Below are positions 53,082-63,747 of a stretch of 64,000 bases of DNA, one piece after another. Numbering within the stretch: position 1 is the first letter of the stretch; each line of letters begins with the position of its first letter. Origin of the DNA: Candidatus Kuenenia stuttgartensis (lineage in GTDB: Bacteria; Planctomycetota; Planctomycetia; Planctomycetales; Planctomycetaceae); the NCBI GenBank assembly GCA_945904015.1, contig CAMDPK010000004.1:1-64000 (forward strand), given 5' to 3'. The notes beneath the pieces are model-generated. The model saw nothing but the letters and a program-made list of their open reading frames with translations. It was not told the DNA's origin and ran no database searches. Position numbers and translations under genes: made by a program.

Positions 53082-55903
53082 AACGCAGACCGCTCGGACT
53101 TCTGGGAGTCGGAATGATCATCGTGGCGAATCTCGTCACGGCAGCCGATCCCTCTGCGCGATTTGTGTATCCAGATGCGACCGGCCGGTTGAAGTACGAC
53201 GTCGATGCGTGTGGCAATCGGATGCTCGATTTCTCGCACTGCGGCTACGGTGGCGGCGGGCTGGCGATTCCCGACATCGCCGCCCGCGCTACCGTGCCGG
53301 CTAGCGACGGAGATTCGACGAAACGCATTCAATCGGCGATCGACGAAGTCTCGCGGATGCCGATAGATTCTCGCGGCTTTCGCGGCGCGGTCGTGCTGAA
53401 GTCGGGGACGCATCGCGTGGCCGGTCAGCTTCGGATCACGGCTAGCGGAGTCGTGTTACGAGGCGAAGCCGGAACTATTTTGAAAGCGACTGGCCTCGAT
53501 CGTCGCGCTCTGATTCGAGTCGGTTCAGCGAACACGCGCCGCAGCGATCCCGACTCGCGGCAAGCGATCGTCACCGAGTACGTCCCGACTGGAGCCAATG
53601 CGTTTCGAGTCGCTGACGCTCAGAAGTTTGCGGTCGGCGATACGGTTGTGATCGAGCATCCCAGCACGCGCGAGTGGATTCACGCGCTGGGCATGGACCG
53701 GTTCCCTTCGCGTGATGTCGGCTCGTGGCTGGATTGGAAACCGGGCACGCTCGACGTGCGCTGGGACCGGACCATCACTCAGATCGACGGAGACACGATC
53801 ACGCTCGATGTGCCGTTGAGCTTCGCACTCGATGCGTCGCTCAGCCGGGCGACGATTGCGCGTTGTTCGTTCCCGAATCGGCTTCAGCAGGTGGGCATCG
53901 AACACCTGCGCTGCGAGTCCGAATTCAACGCCGACAACCCGCGTGACGAAGAACATGCCTGGGACGCGATCCATTTTGACGGCGTGCAGGACGGTTGGGT
54001 GCGGCATGTGCAAGCCGCGCACTTCGCGGGATCGGCGGTCGCGTTGTGGGAAGGCTGCCGCCGGATCACGGTCGAGGATTGCGAATCGCGCGAGCCGGTC
54101 TCCGAGCTTGGCGGATGGCGACGTCACACGTTCTTCACGAACGGGCAGCAGACGCTGTTTCAACGCTGCCGCGCCGAGCAGGGCCGGCACGATTTCGCGG
54201 TGGGACATCTCGCCGCCGGGCCGAATGCGTTCGTCGATTGTCGAGCGAAATCGGCTCATCAATTCAGCGGGCCGATCGGAAGTTGGGCCAGCGGTGTGCT
54301 GTTCGACAACGTCGAAATCGACGGCGGCGGACTGTCGCTGACCAATCGCGAAACGGCGGCTCAAGGGACCGGCTGGTCGGCGGCGAACTGCGTGTTGTGG
54401 CAATGCACGGCTCCGGTCATCACCTGTCGGATGCCACCGACGGCTCAGAACTGGGCGATCGGCGTGTGGGGCGAAGTCGTCGGCGACGGGCATTGGCGAT
54501 CGCTCAACGAGTTCGTCGCGCCGGAGAGTTTGTATCGAGCGCAACTTGCCGGACGAATGAGTTCGTCAACTCAGTTGGATCGCCGGGGCGCGTCGGCAGT
54601 AATCGCATCAACCAAGGGTGAGCCGGAGGGCGTCAGCCTCCGGACGACTGAGCCAGTCCGGGGGCTGACGCCCTCCGGCTCGCCAAGTCGATTGGCGATC
54701 AAGAACGGTTGGCTGGTGTTCGGCGACCGGCTGGCGACGGGCGAGCGGATCGGGACGATGTGGTGGCGCGGTAGCGTCCTGCCGCAACGGACCAACGAGT
54801 TCGGAGTGGGCGTCACGCGATTCGTTCCGGGGTGCGACGGAGCCGGTTTCACGGATGATTTGTCGAGGTTGACCGACGAGATGCAACAGCGCGGACAAGT
54901 CGCGCTCGAGCATCATTGGGGGTTGTGGTACGACCGTCGCCGCGATGATCACCAGATGGTGCGGCGACTCGACGGCGAGGTGTGGGCTCCGTTTTACGAA
55001 CAGCCCTGGGCGCGCAGCGGGAAGGGAACGGCTTGGGATGGCCTGAGCCGCTACGACCTGACCAGGTTCAATCCGTGGTACTTCGCGCGGCTCAAGCAGT
55101 TCGCTGATGAGTGCGACCGCAAAGGGCTGGTGCTGATCCAGCAGATGTATTTTCAACACAACTTGCTGGAGGCCGGCGCGCACTGGGCCGACTTCCCATG
55201 GCGACCGGCCAACTGTCTGCAAGAGACCGGCTTCCCCGAACCTCCGCCGTACGAGAACCGCAAGCGGATCAGTCTGGCTCAGTCATTTTACGACGTGACT
55301 CATCCCGTCCGCCGCGAGCTGCATCGAGCGTACATCCGACATTGCTTGGATGTGCTCGGCCACAACACGAATGTCATTTTCCAAACGGGTGAGGAGTTCA
55401 CGGGGCCGCGAGCCTTCATGGAGTTCTGGCTGACGACAGTGGCCGACTGGCAGCGCGAGCACAAACGCGACGTGTTGGTTGGGCTGAGTTGCACGAAGGA
55501 CGTGCAAGACGCGGTGCTAGACGACTCACGTCTGCGCGATGTCGTGGACATCATCGACCTGAAGTATTGGTGGTACATGGCCGACGGCGAGCTGTTCGCT
55601 CCCGCCGGTATTGCCAAGTTGGCTCCGCGGCAGCAGCTTCGCGAATGGAAGGGGAAGAAGAGCCGCAGCGACGAACAGGTGGCTCGGCAGATTCGCGAGA
55701 CACGCCTGCGATATCCAGACAAAGCGGTGTTGTGTTCGCAGCCCGCGGTCAATCCGTGGGCCGTTGTTGCCGGCGGTGGATCGCTTCCGGCACTGCCGCA
55801 GTCCACGAGTTTTGAGTTGCTGGAAGCGATTCCGAAGATGGCTCCCTCGATCGACAGCGGGGACGAGTTATCTCGTGTGGCTTTCGGGCGGAAGGCCGAG
55901 TGA
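53078..55903 (+). CDS. secreted beta-helix / glycosidase-like fusion protein (DUF6298-type C-terminus)
   Basis: A 941-residue exported protein. The signal peptide (1-22) is followed by a pectin-lyase-fold beta-helix (about 60-500: STKRIQSAIDEVSRMP, AVVLKSGTHRVAGQLRITAS, DAIHFDGVQDGWVRHVQAAH). A C-terminal TIM-barrel-like domain (about 560-920) has RFNPWYFARLKQFADECDRKG and NTNVIFQTGEEFTGPRAFM, with a catalytic Glu candidate in TGEE. The start overlaps the lyase stop by 4 bp (ATGA), so the genes are coupled. Residues about 514-536 are encoded by an inserted inverted repeat and fall in the linker between the domains. It probably acts on pectic polysaccharides. Confidence 0.85.
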   Translation: MKRRPLGLLGVGMIIVANLVTAADPSARFVYPDATGRLKYDVDACGNRMLDFSHCGYGGGGLAIPDIAARATVPASDGDSTKRIQSAIDEVSRMPIDSRGFRGAVVLKSGTHRVAGQLRITASGVVLRGEAGTILKATGLDRRALIRVGSANTRRSDPDSRQAIVTEYVPTGANAFRVADAQKFAVGDTVVIEHPSTREWIHALGMDRFPSRDVGSWLDWKPGTLDVRWDRTITQIDGDTITLDVPLSFALDASLSRATIARCSFPNRLQQVGIEHLRCESEFNADNPRDEEHAWDAIHFDGVQDGWVRHVQAAHFAGSAVALWEGCRRITVEDCESREPVSELGGWRRHTFFTNGQQTLFQRCRAEQGRHDFAVGHLAAGPNAFVDCRAKSAHQFSGPIGSWASGVLFDNVEIDGGGLSLTNRETAAQGTGWSAANCVLWQCTAPVITCRMPPTAQNWAIGVWGEVVGDGHWRSLNEFVAPESLYRAQLAGRMSSSTQLDRRGASAVIASTKGEPEGVSLRTTEPVRGLTPSGSPSRLAIKNGWLVFGDRLATGERIGTMWWRGSVLPQRTNEFGVGVTRFVPGCDGAGFTDDLSRLTDEMQQRGQVALEHHWGLWYDRRRDDHQMVRRLDGEVWAPFYEQPWARSGKGTAWDGLSRYDLTRFNPWYFARLKQFADECDRKGLVLIQQMYFQHNLLEAGAHWADFPWRPANCLQETGFPEPPPYENRKRISLAQSFYDVTHPVRRELHRAYIRHCLDVLGHNTNVIFQTGEEFTGPRAFMEFWLTTVADWQREHKRDVLVGLSCTKDVQDAVLDDSRLRDVVDIIDLKYWWYMADGELFAPAGIAKLAPRQQLREWKGKKSRSDEQVARQIRETRLRYPDKAVLCSQPAVNPWAVVAGGGSLPALPQSTSFELLEAIPKMAPSIDSGDELSRVAFGRKAE
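54617..54684. repeat. 29-bp inverted repeat (family B) inserted in-frame in a coding sequence
   Basis: Arms 54617-54645 and 54656-54684 pair over 29 bp with two G-T wobbles around a 10-nt loop. The right arm is identical to 2864-2892. The insertion keeps the reading frame of the beta-helix/glycosidase gene open on the coding strand. Confidence 0.92.
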
Positions 55904-55978
55904 AGTCCAGATTTCTGTGGTGCGTGTTTTCAATCCATTTTTTCGCGTTCGATTCTCACTTTTTGAAAGGGACAGGTC

Positions 55979-56947
<969 letters not shown>

Positions 56948-56973
56948 CTTCAGCGACTCAAGAAAGGACTAGC

Positions 56974-57390
56974 ATGTTTCGTTTTTCATTTTCCGGCCTT
57001 GTCCTGGTGATTGGGCTTGGTGCGTCGTGCTTTGGTTTAGTGGGCTGCGGAAACGGACTGGCCGTGGTCGAAGGGAGCGTGACACTGGACGGTGCGCCGG
57101 TGAATCGCGGCATGATCAGCTTGGAGGCTTCGGACGGCAAAGGGACCAGTTCGGGCAGCAATGTCGAGAACGGAAAATTCCGCATTGCCGATGTACAACC
57201 GGGGCCGAAGACGGTTCGCATCAGCGCCGTGAAGGTCGTCGGCAAAGAGAAGGCTTATGAAACTCCAGACAGTCCGGAGATCGAAATCACCGAGGAGTTG
57301 TTGCCCAAAAAGTACAACGAGGCCACGGAATTGAAGTTGGACGTCTCCGCTTCGAAGACGACTCATGACTTCAAACTGGAATCCAAGTAA
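56974..57390 (+). CDS. small lipoprotein with carboxypeptidase-regulatory-like (transthyretin-type) fold, module A
   Basis: A 138-residue lipoprotein. The leader ends in a lipobox FGLVGC (Cys at about 25). The mature part is a compact beta fold with VEGSVTLDGAPVNRGMISLE and NGKFRIADVQPGPKTVRISA, the pattern of carboxypeptidase-regulatory-like domains. Such small lipoproteins commonly follow DUF1559 genes in planctomycetes; a partnership at the cell surface is plausible (inference). ATG at 56974 has GAAAGGA upstream. It begins 26 bp after the DUF1559 stop and 13 bp before the GH127 gene. Confidence 0.85.
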   Translation: MFRFSFSGLVLVIGLGASCFGLVGCGNGLAVVEGSVTLDGAPVNRGMISLEASDGKGTSSGSNVENGKFRIADVQPGPKTVRISAVKVVGKEKAYETPDSPEIEITEELLPKKYNEATELKLDVSASKTTHDFKLESK

Positions 57391-57403
57391 GAGGTGACTG
57401 CGC

Positions 57404-59467
57404 ATGAAACCATTGCGGATCACGGCGCTCGGCAGTCGAGTTGTCATGCTGTTTGTGGTTGTGGCGGTGTTGACGAACTCCGGCGGAGTCGGCGTCGCGG
57501 ACAAGAGGGCCGGACTGACGGACACGTCTGCCAGTCCACACGTCGTGATGTGCAGCGTCGGGCTGAGCGATGTGCGCTGGACGGACGGCTTCTGGGCGAG
57601 TCGGCAGGCGGCGTGTCGCGAGGGATCGTTGCCGGCGCTCCGCGAGATCATGGACGGGACGCGGCACTCGCAGTTCTTGCAGAACTTTCGCATCGCGGCC
57701 GGACTGATCGCAGGCAAGCATCGTGGTCCCGATTGGAACGATGGGGACTGCTACAAGTGGCTGGAAGCGGTCGCCGCGATGTACGCCGTGACGCACGACG
57801 ACGAGCTGGCTCGGCAGATGGAAGCGGCCGTGCGAGTCATCGCGCAGGCCCAGCGCGATGACGGCTATCTGCACACGCCGGTGCTGATCCGGCAGCGACA
57901 GGGAGATGCCTCGGCGGTGCCGTTTCAGAATCCGCTCAATTTTGAGATGTACAACTTCGGGCAACTTTTCACTGCCGCCTGCGTGCATCGCCGAGCGACC
58001 GGCCAGGACGACTTGCTGAAGGTGGCGATCAAGGCTGCGGATTTTCTCGATCGCGCGTTTGCCAATCCGTCCCCCATGCTGGCCCGCAATCACGTCTGCC
58101 CGTCGCACTACATGGGGATGATCGAGCTTTACCGAGAGACGCGCGACGAACGGTATCTGAACCTGGCGACGAAGTTCCTCGCGCTGCGCGATTTGGTGCA
58201 GGACGGCACGGACGACAATCAGGATCGGCTGCCGTTCCGCAAGCAGACCCAAGCGGCCGGTCATGCGGTGCGAGCCAATTACCTGTTCGCCGGTGCGGCC
58301 GATCTGTATGCCGAGACTGGCGACGCGACGTTGTTGCCACCGTTGATGTCCGTGTGGAACAGCGTCGTACAGCGGAAGATGTACGTCACCGGAGCCTGCG
58401 GCGCGTTGTACGACGGAGCTTCGCCCGATGGCTCGGCGAGTCAAAAACAAATCGCTCGCGTGCATCAGGCGTATGGCCGGGACTATCAGCTACCGAACGC
58501 GACGGCTCACAACGAGACCTGTGCGAGCGTCGCCAACGTGATGTGGAATTGGCGGATGCTGCAAATCACCGGCGAGTCGCGATTCGCCGACGTGCTGGAG
58601 CGGTCCTTGTACAACGCCTCACTGGCCGGCATCAGCCTGGATGGCAAACGTTTTTTCTACACCAACACGCTGCGGCAGTTGAACAACTCGCCCACGGAGC
58701 TGCGCTGGTCGCGCACGCGCGAGCCGTTCATCAGTTGCTTCTGCTGCCCGCCGAATGTCGTGCGGCTGATCGCCGAAGTCGGTCACTACGCCTACGGCCA
58801 CTCGGGCGATGATTTGTGGGTCAATCTTTACGGAAGCAATCAGCTCGACACCGAGACCTCGGCAGGCTCACGCTGGACGGTGACGCAGACCAGCAACTAT
58901 CCGTGGGACGAAACGGTGCGCCTGACGATTCAATGTGGACCGGCCAAGCCCAGTGTGATTCGGCTGCGCATTCCAGACTGGGCGGACAACGCGCGGCTGA
59001 CGATCAACGGTGAAGCTCTCGCCGAGCAGCCTCGGCCGGGCACGTTTCACGCGGTCCGTCGCCAGTGGCAGCAGGGCGATCAAATCACGCTGACGCTGCC
59101 GATGCGCACGAAGTTGATTCAGTCGCATCCGCTGGTCGAAGAAACTCGCAATCAAGTGGCGGTGCAGCGCGGGCCACTGATCTACTGCCTCGAATCGCCC
59201 GACTTGCCGGAAGGTGTGTCGGTCTCCGACGTCGTGATTCCTCGGGACATGAAGCTGACCCCGCGCTTCGATCGAGAACTGCTCGCGGGAATCACGATTC
59301 TGGAAGGGGACGCGCTGGCGGAGCCGTCCTCGATCAACTCGAACGAGCTGTTTCAAGAAGTGAAACCGTCCGCCGCGAAGCCGGTTCACGTGCGGCTGAT
59401 CCCGTATTTCGCCTGGGGCAATCGTGGAAAGACCGAGATGTCCGTGTGGCTGCTGGGGAGTCGCTGA
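57404..59467 (+). CDS. GH127 family glycoside hydrolase (beta-L-arabinofuranosidase-type)
   Basis: A 687-residue exported enzyme. After a leader (residues about 10-33) comes an (alpha/alpha)6 barrel followed by beta-sandwich domains, as in GH127. The zinc/nucleophile site is recognisable: E371-T-C373 in ATAHNETCASVANVMWNWRM, and C447-C448 in CFCCPPN. Together they give the Glu-Cys-Cys-Cys set in which one Cys is the nucleophile. Known members release beta-L-arabinofuranose from hydroxyproline-linked or pectic arabino-oligosaccharides. ATG at 57404 has GAGG upstream. It is the third gene of module A, 13 bp after the lipoprotein. Confidence 0.92.
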   Translation: MKPLRITALGSRVVMLFVVVAVLTNSGGVGVADKRAGLTDTSASPHVVMCSVGLSDVRWTDGFWASRQAACREGSLPALREIMDGTRHSQFLQNFRIAAGLIAGKHRGPDWNDGDCYKWLEAVAAMYAVTHDDELARQMEAAVRVIAQAQRDDGYLHTPVLIRQRQGDASAVPFQNPLNFEMYNFGQLFTAACVHRRATGQDDLLKVAIKAADFLDRAFANPSPMLARNHVCPSHYMGMIELYRETRDERYLNLATKFLALRDLVQDGTDDNQDRLPFRKQTQAAGHAVRANYLFAGAADLYAETGDATLLPPLMSVWNSVVQRKMYVTGACGALYDGASPDGSASQKQIARVHQAYGRDYQLPNATAHNETCASVANVMWNWRMLQITGESRFADVLERSLYNASLAGISLDGKRFFYTNTLRQLNNSPTELRWSRTREPFISCFCCPPNVVRLIAEVGHYAYGHSGDDLWVNLYGSNQLDTETSAGSRWTVTQTSNYPWDETVRLTIQCGPAKPSVIRLRIPDWADNARLTINGEALAEQPRPGTFHAVRRQWQQGDQITLTLPMRTKLIQSHPLVEETRNQVAVQRGPLIYCLESPDLPEGVSVSDVVIPRDMKLTPRFDRELLAGITILEGDALAEPSSINSNELFQEVKPSAAKPVHVRLIPYFAWGNRGKTEMSVWLLGSR

Positions 59468-59545
59468 AACTCCGCGTGGCGCATTTTTCAGGCAGCCGGC
59501 CGCCGTGAAAGCCCAAAGATTTCCCAAGAATTCGCGACATTTTGG

Positions 59546-59573
59546 TTGAATCGCCGTGAAATCTCAGTACGAT
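59546..59573 (+). promoter_or_regulatory. promoter-like element upstream of the second DUF1559 gene
   Basis: TTGAAT (59546-59551), 16-bp spacer, TACGAT (59568-59573). Positions 59557-59573 are identical over 17 bp to 51459-51475 before the first pectate lyase. The DUF1559 ATG follows 87 bp later. Confidence 0.65.
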
Positions 59574-59660
59574 CCGTCTCACATTTCATCCGGTGGTTGC
59601 GGGCTCCCAAGCAATCACATCGATTCGCTCATTTCTTGTCTCAACTCAGGAGATCAAATT

Positions 59661-60770
59661 ATGCGTTTTGTAAGACGTTCGTCGCATCGTCAGCGTGGGT
59701 TCACGCTGATTGAACTCCTGGTGGTGATCGCCATCATCGCCGTCTTGATTGCGTTGTTGTTGCCCGCGGTTCAACAGGCCCGCGAGGCGGCGCGGCGATC
59801 GCAGTGCAAGAACAATTTGAAACAATTTGGTTTGGCGCTGCACAACTATCACGACGCCCATAAGGCCTTCGCTCCGCGCCAGTCCGGGTCGGGTGGATCG
59901 AATACACCCGGATTGGGCTGGGCGCGAACCGCCTACGCAGGGCACATGTACCTGCTTCCGTACTTGGAAAACCAAGGCCGCTTTAAGGACGTGATGGGGC
60001 GCGTCCCGCATCCCGTGCCGTGGGATACGGTCGTCTTCGTGGGTAAGTCGGCTCCGGCCGTCTTCGATTGTCCGACGGACTCTGGTCGCACGGATCCCGT
60101 CGCTCCGACTCGGACCGCCGGATTGAATAGCTATGCATATTGTGCAGGTGACACGATCGCTTACAGCAAGACTCAGTTAGTCACGGGCGCGACGGCTCCG
60201 CTGAACACTCGCCCCACGCGCGGCATGTTTGGAGTGTTGCAGTGCTACGGATTGACGGACTGCAAAGACGGTTCGTCCAACACCATTGCGATGGCCGAAC
60301 GGCCGCGCGCCGAAACGGCTCCCCGTGGACGTGGCTTGGTCGTCCCCGTCGCTTCACCGATTGCTCCGCTGGCATGCTCGGCTTTGTTTAATCGCAGCAC
60401 ACAGCAATACGTCATCAACGCTTTGCCGGCGACCGATAGCGCGCCAGGCTATCGAGCCTACGGCGGTCAATCCTTTTTCGTCGCGTTCTCGACCGTGCTG
60501 CCGCCGAATTCCGCGAGCTGTTTAGACGCATCGGATTTCGCGGGCATGAGCGAGCATTGGGCCGGCGCATTGGCCTCTGCTGGAAGTTGGCATTCGGGCG
60601 GCATCCATGCCTTGATGTCCGATGGTGCCACCCGATTCATCAACAACAGCATTGACACCGGAAACTTGAGCGCCGCGCTTCCAGCGATCAACGGCAGCGG
60701 CCGCAGCCCCTACGGAGTTTGGGGAGCGCTTGGAACACGGAACGGACGCGAGCCGGTTGGCGAGTTCTAG
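59661..60770 (+). CDS. DUF1559 protein with prepilin-type N-terminus, module B
   Basis: A 369-residue paralogue of the protein at 55979. It has [20 protein letters not shown], then [40 protein letters not shown], and the C-terminal [23 protein letters not shown] at 59661 with AGGAG 8 nt upstream is preferred to an upstream in-frame codon that would disturb the prepilin leader. A promoter-like element shared with the first pectate lyase lies 87 bp upstream. Next come a lipoprotein and a pectate-lyase-like gene, repeating the order of module A. Confidence 0.93.
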   Translation: MRFVRRSSHRQRGFTLIELLVVIAIIAVLIALLLPAVQQAREAARRSQCKNNLKQFGLALHNYHDAHKAFAPRQSGSGGSNTPGLGWARTAYAGHMYLLPYLENQGRFKDVMGRVPHPVPWDTVVFVGKSAPAVFDCPTDSGRTDPVAPTRTAGLNSYAYCAGDTIAYSKTQLVTGATAPLNTRPTRGMFGVLQCYGLTDCKDGSSNTIAMAERPRAETAPRGRGLVVPVASPIAPLACSALFNRSTQQYVINALPATDSAPGYRAYGGQSFFVAFSTVLPPNSASCLDASDFAGMSEHWAGALASAGSWHSGGIHALMSDGATRFINNSIDTGNLSAALPAINGSGRSPYGVWGALGTRNGREPVGEF

Positions 60771-60804
60771 TGCTGTGTCACGTCTTGATTTTCGGGTTCA
60801 GTAA

Positions 60805-60862
60805 ATCAGCCGGAACGCGCTAGTGTCCGGTTCTAACCGTGGGCTAGCGCCCAGCGGCTGAT
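60805..60862. repeat. degenerate inverted repeat (family A), copy 2
   Basis: ATCAGCCG...GCGCTAG on the left and GGGCTAGCGCCCAGCGGCTG on the right, with TGTCCGGTT...AACCG in the loop, mirror the family A element at 50576-50642. The left arm is decayed. It lies in the 214-bp gap after the DUF1559 gene. Confidence 0.75.
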
Positions 60863-60984
60863 GGGCTCAACCCGAGTTCTTAGTCGTGACGCACCAATCA
60901 TTTCACACACATTGGAATCGAAGGATGGCTACGCTCGACGTTCGTTCGAGCGTGGCCTGATCCAGTTGTTTTGGAAGGAATCTT

Positions 60985-61428
60985 ATGCTTCGACATTTTT
61001 TGATCCTGACATTGGCGTTGATGGCTATCGGCTGCGGCGCGGATCCGGACAAAAAGAACCGTCCGAAAACGGTCAAGGTCACTGGAGTGATTACACTGCA
61101 AAAGCAGCCCCTGGATGCCGCGACCATCGTGCTGATCCCAGCTAGCGGGTCGCACGGTGCCTCGGGAACGTCGGCCAAGGATGGCTCATTTGAGCTGAAA
61201 ACTTTTCCCCCAGACTCAGGTGCGGTTCCGGGTTCGTACAAAGTCATGGTGCAAAAGATTCAATCACCGACTGAGCCGTCCAAAACATCGGATGACGGCG
61301 AACTCGTCCCGAGTTCAGACGTCAAGTGGCTGATTCCAATGCGATATGGCGACATCGAGACTTCCAAGCTGACCGTCATCATTCCCGAAAGCGGTTTATC
61401 GGATCTGAAACTCGAGCTCGTCGAATGA
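60985..61428 (+). CDS. small lipoprotein, carboxypeptidase-regulatory-like, module B
   Basis: A 147-residue lipoprotein. The leader MLRHFLILTLALMAIGC ends in a lipobox (AIGC, Cys 17). The mature part KVTGVITLQKQPLDAATIVL, KDGSFELKTFPPDSGAVPGS and YKVMVQK has the same transthyretin-like organisation as the module A lipoprotein, with a longer acidic C-terminal strand set. ATG at 60985 has GGAA upstream. Its stop overlaps the next start by 4 bp (ATGA), so it is coupled to the pectate-lyase-like gene. Confidence 0.85.
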   Translation: MLRHFLILTLALMAIGCGADPDKKNRPKTVKVTGVITLQKQPLDAATIVLIPASGSHGASGTSAKDGSFELKTFPPDSGAVPGSYKVMVQKIQSPTEPSKTSDDGELVPSSDVKWLIPMRYGDIETSKLTVIIPESGLSDLKLELVE

Positions 61429-63689
61429 TCGAATGCGAGGTTGCTGTGCGCAGTCTCAGAGGATGCCGGACCACATGCGGCGTGGTGTTGCTGACGCTTT
61501 GTTGGCAGTCGCTCGTCGTCGCGCAGAGTCCGTTGCGAGTGGACTTCAATCCGAACGATGACCGCCGTGATGTGTTGTCTCGGCACGCCGAGAACTGGCG
61601 AGTCGTTCCAGCCGAGTCGATCTCGAAGACGCTCGGAGCTGTCAGCGTCACGCTGCGAAAAGTCGGAGACGCGGGGAGTCGGCTGACCTGGGGCTGGTGG
61701 AAAGGTGGACTCGATTGGGGGGCGACGCTGGCGTCGGATGGAGTCACCGTCGAGAACGGCGAATCGGGCGGCTCCATCGAAATGACGATTCGCGGGCTGG
61801 CTCCGGGAAAGCACTCGATCGTGACCTGGCACAATGCTTGGGACACGGCGGGGCAGAGTCCATTCGATGTGTCGGTGAATGGAGTGATCCACTCGCGCGG
61901 CAATCAGCCGTCGTTCCGAGCCACTCATGATGACGACGCCACGACGCACTTCGTCGAAGTCGTCGCCCGATCGGACGAAGACGTCGTGCTGCGATTCGCG
62001 CCGGCGGATTCTGACTCCCCCAACGCTCGCAGAAACATCGTCCTCAATGGATTCGCGATCGACGTTCCCGATCCGACTCGGCAAGCACGAAAGCCGGAAC
62101 CGGCCAATGACGATGAGCATGTCGTCGAGCAACCCGTGTTGAAATGGACCGCCTCGAAGCAGGCGGCGAAACAACAGGTCTATTTCGGAACGAACCGCGA
62201 GTCGGTCGCCTCTGCGACGACACAATCGCCGGAGTTTCGCGGCGAACGGAGCGAGTATCCCGCCGCCGTGCTCGACCCGTTCACGACGTATTTTTGGCGT
62301 GTCGATTCCGTGGACCGGGCCGATTCCCGGGTGGTGACGAAGGGCAACGTCTGGCGGTTCAAGGTGCGGCGGCTAGCGTTTCCGGGGGCCGAGGGCTACG
62401 GCCGATTCGCCGCCGGTGGTCGCGGCGGCCGAGTTCTCGAAGTCACAAACCTCAACGACAGCGGGCCAGGCTCGCTCCGAGCGGCCGTCGATGCCGAAGG
62501 CCCGCGCACCGTCGTCTTTCGAATTGCCGGAACGATCAAACTCGAAAGCAAACTCGTGGTTCGCAATCCGTATTTGACCGTCGCCGGCCAGACCGCGCCC
62601 GGTGACGGCATCTGCATTCGAGGTTACACGTTTGGGTGCCTCGGAACTCACGATGTCGTGCTGCGACACCTGCGCATTCGAGTCGGCGACGAGGCCAAAC
62701 TGACGATGGACGGCACCGGCTTCGCCAGCACCGACCACTCTATCATGGATCATTGCTCGGTCAGTTGGAGCATCGACGAAGCAGTCAGCAGTCGCGGGGC
62801 CGCGAACATCACCGTGCAGCGCTGTCTGGTCGCCGAGGCGCTCAACATTGCGGGGCACCAAAAGTACGAGGCCGGCAAGGGCCATTCGTTCGCCGGGAGC
62901 ATTTCCGGCAACGTCGGCAGTTTTCATCACAACCTGTTGGCTCATTGCGCCGGCCGCAATTGGAGCCTCGCCGGAGGACTCACGCGCGGCGGTCAATTCG
63001 CAGGACGTCTCGACATCCGCAACAACGTCGTCTTCAACTGGCAGCATCGCACGACCGATGGCGGCGCGAAGGCGGTCAACTTCGTCAACAACTTTTATTT
63101 GCCCGGCCCCGCGACTCGAGTCTTTCATCTCGTGAAACCCGATGCGGGATCAGCGACCGATCCGCAGCAGTATTTCATCAGCGGCAACGTGATGTCCGGC
63201 CGCCCACAGTACGACGCCGATAACTGGGCGAACGGCGGAGTCGTTGTCGATCCCGCATTGATTCCGCAAATCAAGCTGACCGAACCATTCTGCGAATCGC
63301 ACGTCATGACCAGCAGCGCGATCGAGGCTCACGACAACGTGCTGAACGATGTCGGAGCCAACTTGCCTCGGCACGACGCAGTTGACTTGCGAGTCCTCAA
63401 CGACGTGAAGCAGCGCCGCGCCACCGCGATCGGCAGTCGAGGCAAGCTGCCAGGGATCATTGATTCTCAGACGGATGTCGGTGGCTGGCCGGTGCTCCGC
63501 AATGGAGACGCTCCGATCGACACCGATCACGATGGCCTTCCCGACGATTGGGAACGTTCGCACGGGCTCAATCCGACGGACGCCACAGACGGTGCCCACG
63601 ACACCGACGGCGATGGCTTCACCGAACTGGAGTCTTACTTGAACTGGCTCGTCGTGGGGCACGTTTCCAATGTGTCCGCCCCGCATTGA
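61425..63689 (+). CDS. secreted multidomain pectate-lyase-like protein, module B
   Basis: A 754-residue exported protein. After a leader (about 1-34) residues 40-200 form a beta-sandwich, probably carbohydrate-binding, and about 225-310 a fibronectin-type-III-like domain (FTTYFWRVDSVD). A PL1-like beta-helix (about 320-650) has FPGAEGYGRFAAGGRGGRVL, LNDSGPGSLRAAVDAEG, TVAGQTAPGDGICIRG, HSIMDHCSVSWSIDEA and GSFHHNLLAHCAGRNWSL. It ends with calcium repeats (DTDHDGLPDDWERSHGLNP, DTDGDGFTELESYLN). The start ATG at 61425 overlaps the lipoprotein stop. The last residues (GHVSNVSAPH) come from a repeat-like sequence. The helix is clearly related to the lyase at 51552. Confidence 0.88.
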   Translation: MIECEVAVRSLRGCRTTCGVVLLTLCWQSLVVAQSPLRVDFNPNDDRRDVLSRHAENWRVVPAESISKTLGAVSVTLRKVGDAGSRLTWGWWKGGLDWGATLASDGVTVENGESGGSIEMTIRGLAPGKHSIVTWHNAWDTAGQSPFDVSVNGVIHSRGNQPSFRATHDDDATTHFVEVVARSDEDVVLRFAPADSDSPNARRNIVLNGFAIDVPDPTRQARKPEPANDDEHVVEQPVLKWTASKQAAKQQVYFGTNRESVASATTQSPEFRGERSEYPAAVLDPFTTYFWRVDSVDRADSRVVTKGNVWRFKVRRLAFPGAEGYGRFAAGGRGGRVLEVTNLNDSGPGSLRAAVDAEGPRTVVFRIAGTIKLESKLVVRNPYLTVAGQTAPGDGICIRGYTFGCLGTHDVVLRHLRIRVGDEAKLTMDGTGFASTDHSIMDHCSVSWSIDEAVSSRGAANITVQRCLVAEALNIAGHQKYEAGKGHSFAGSISGNVGSFHHNLLAHCAGRNWSLAGGLTRGGQFAGRLDIRNNVVFNWQHRTTDGGAKAVNFVNNFYLPGPATRVFHLVKPDAGSATDPQQYFISGNVMSGRPQYDADNWANGGVVVDPALIPQIKLTEPFCESHVMTSSAIEAHDNVLNDVGANLPRHDAVDLRVLNDVKQRRATAIGSRGKLPGIIDSQTDVGGWPVLRNGDAPIDTDHDGLPDDWERSHGLNPTDATDGAHDTDGDGFTELESYLNWLVVGHVSNVSAPH

Positions 63690-63747
63690 ATTGAGACAGC
63701 AGCCGCTGTGACGTTCCCTTTCGGAGAGCTGTCGCATCAGGAGATCA

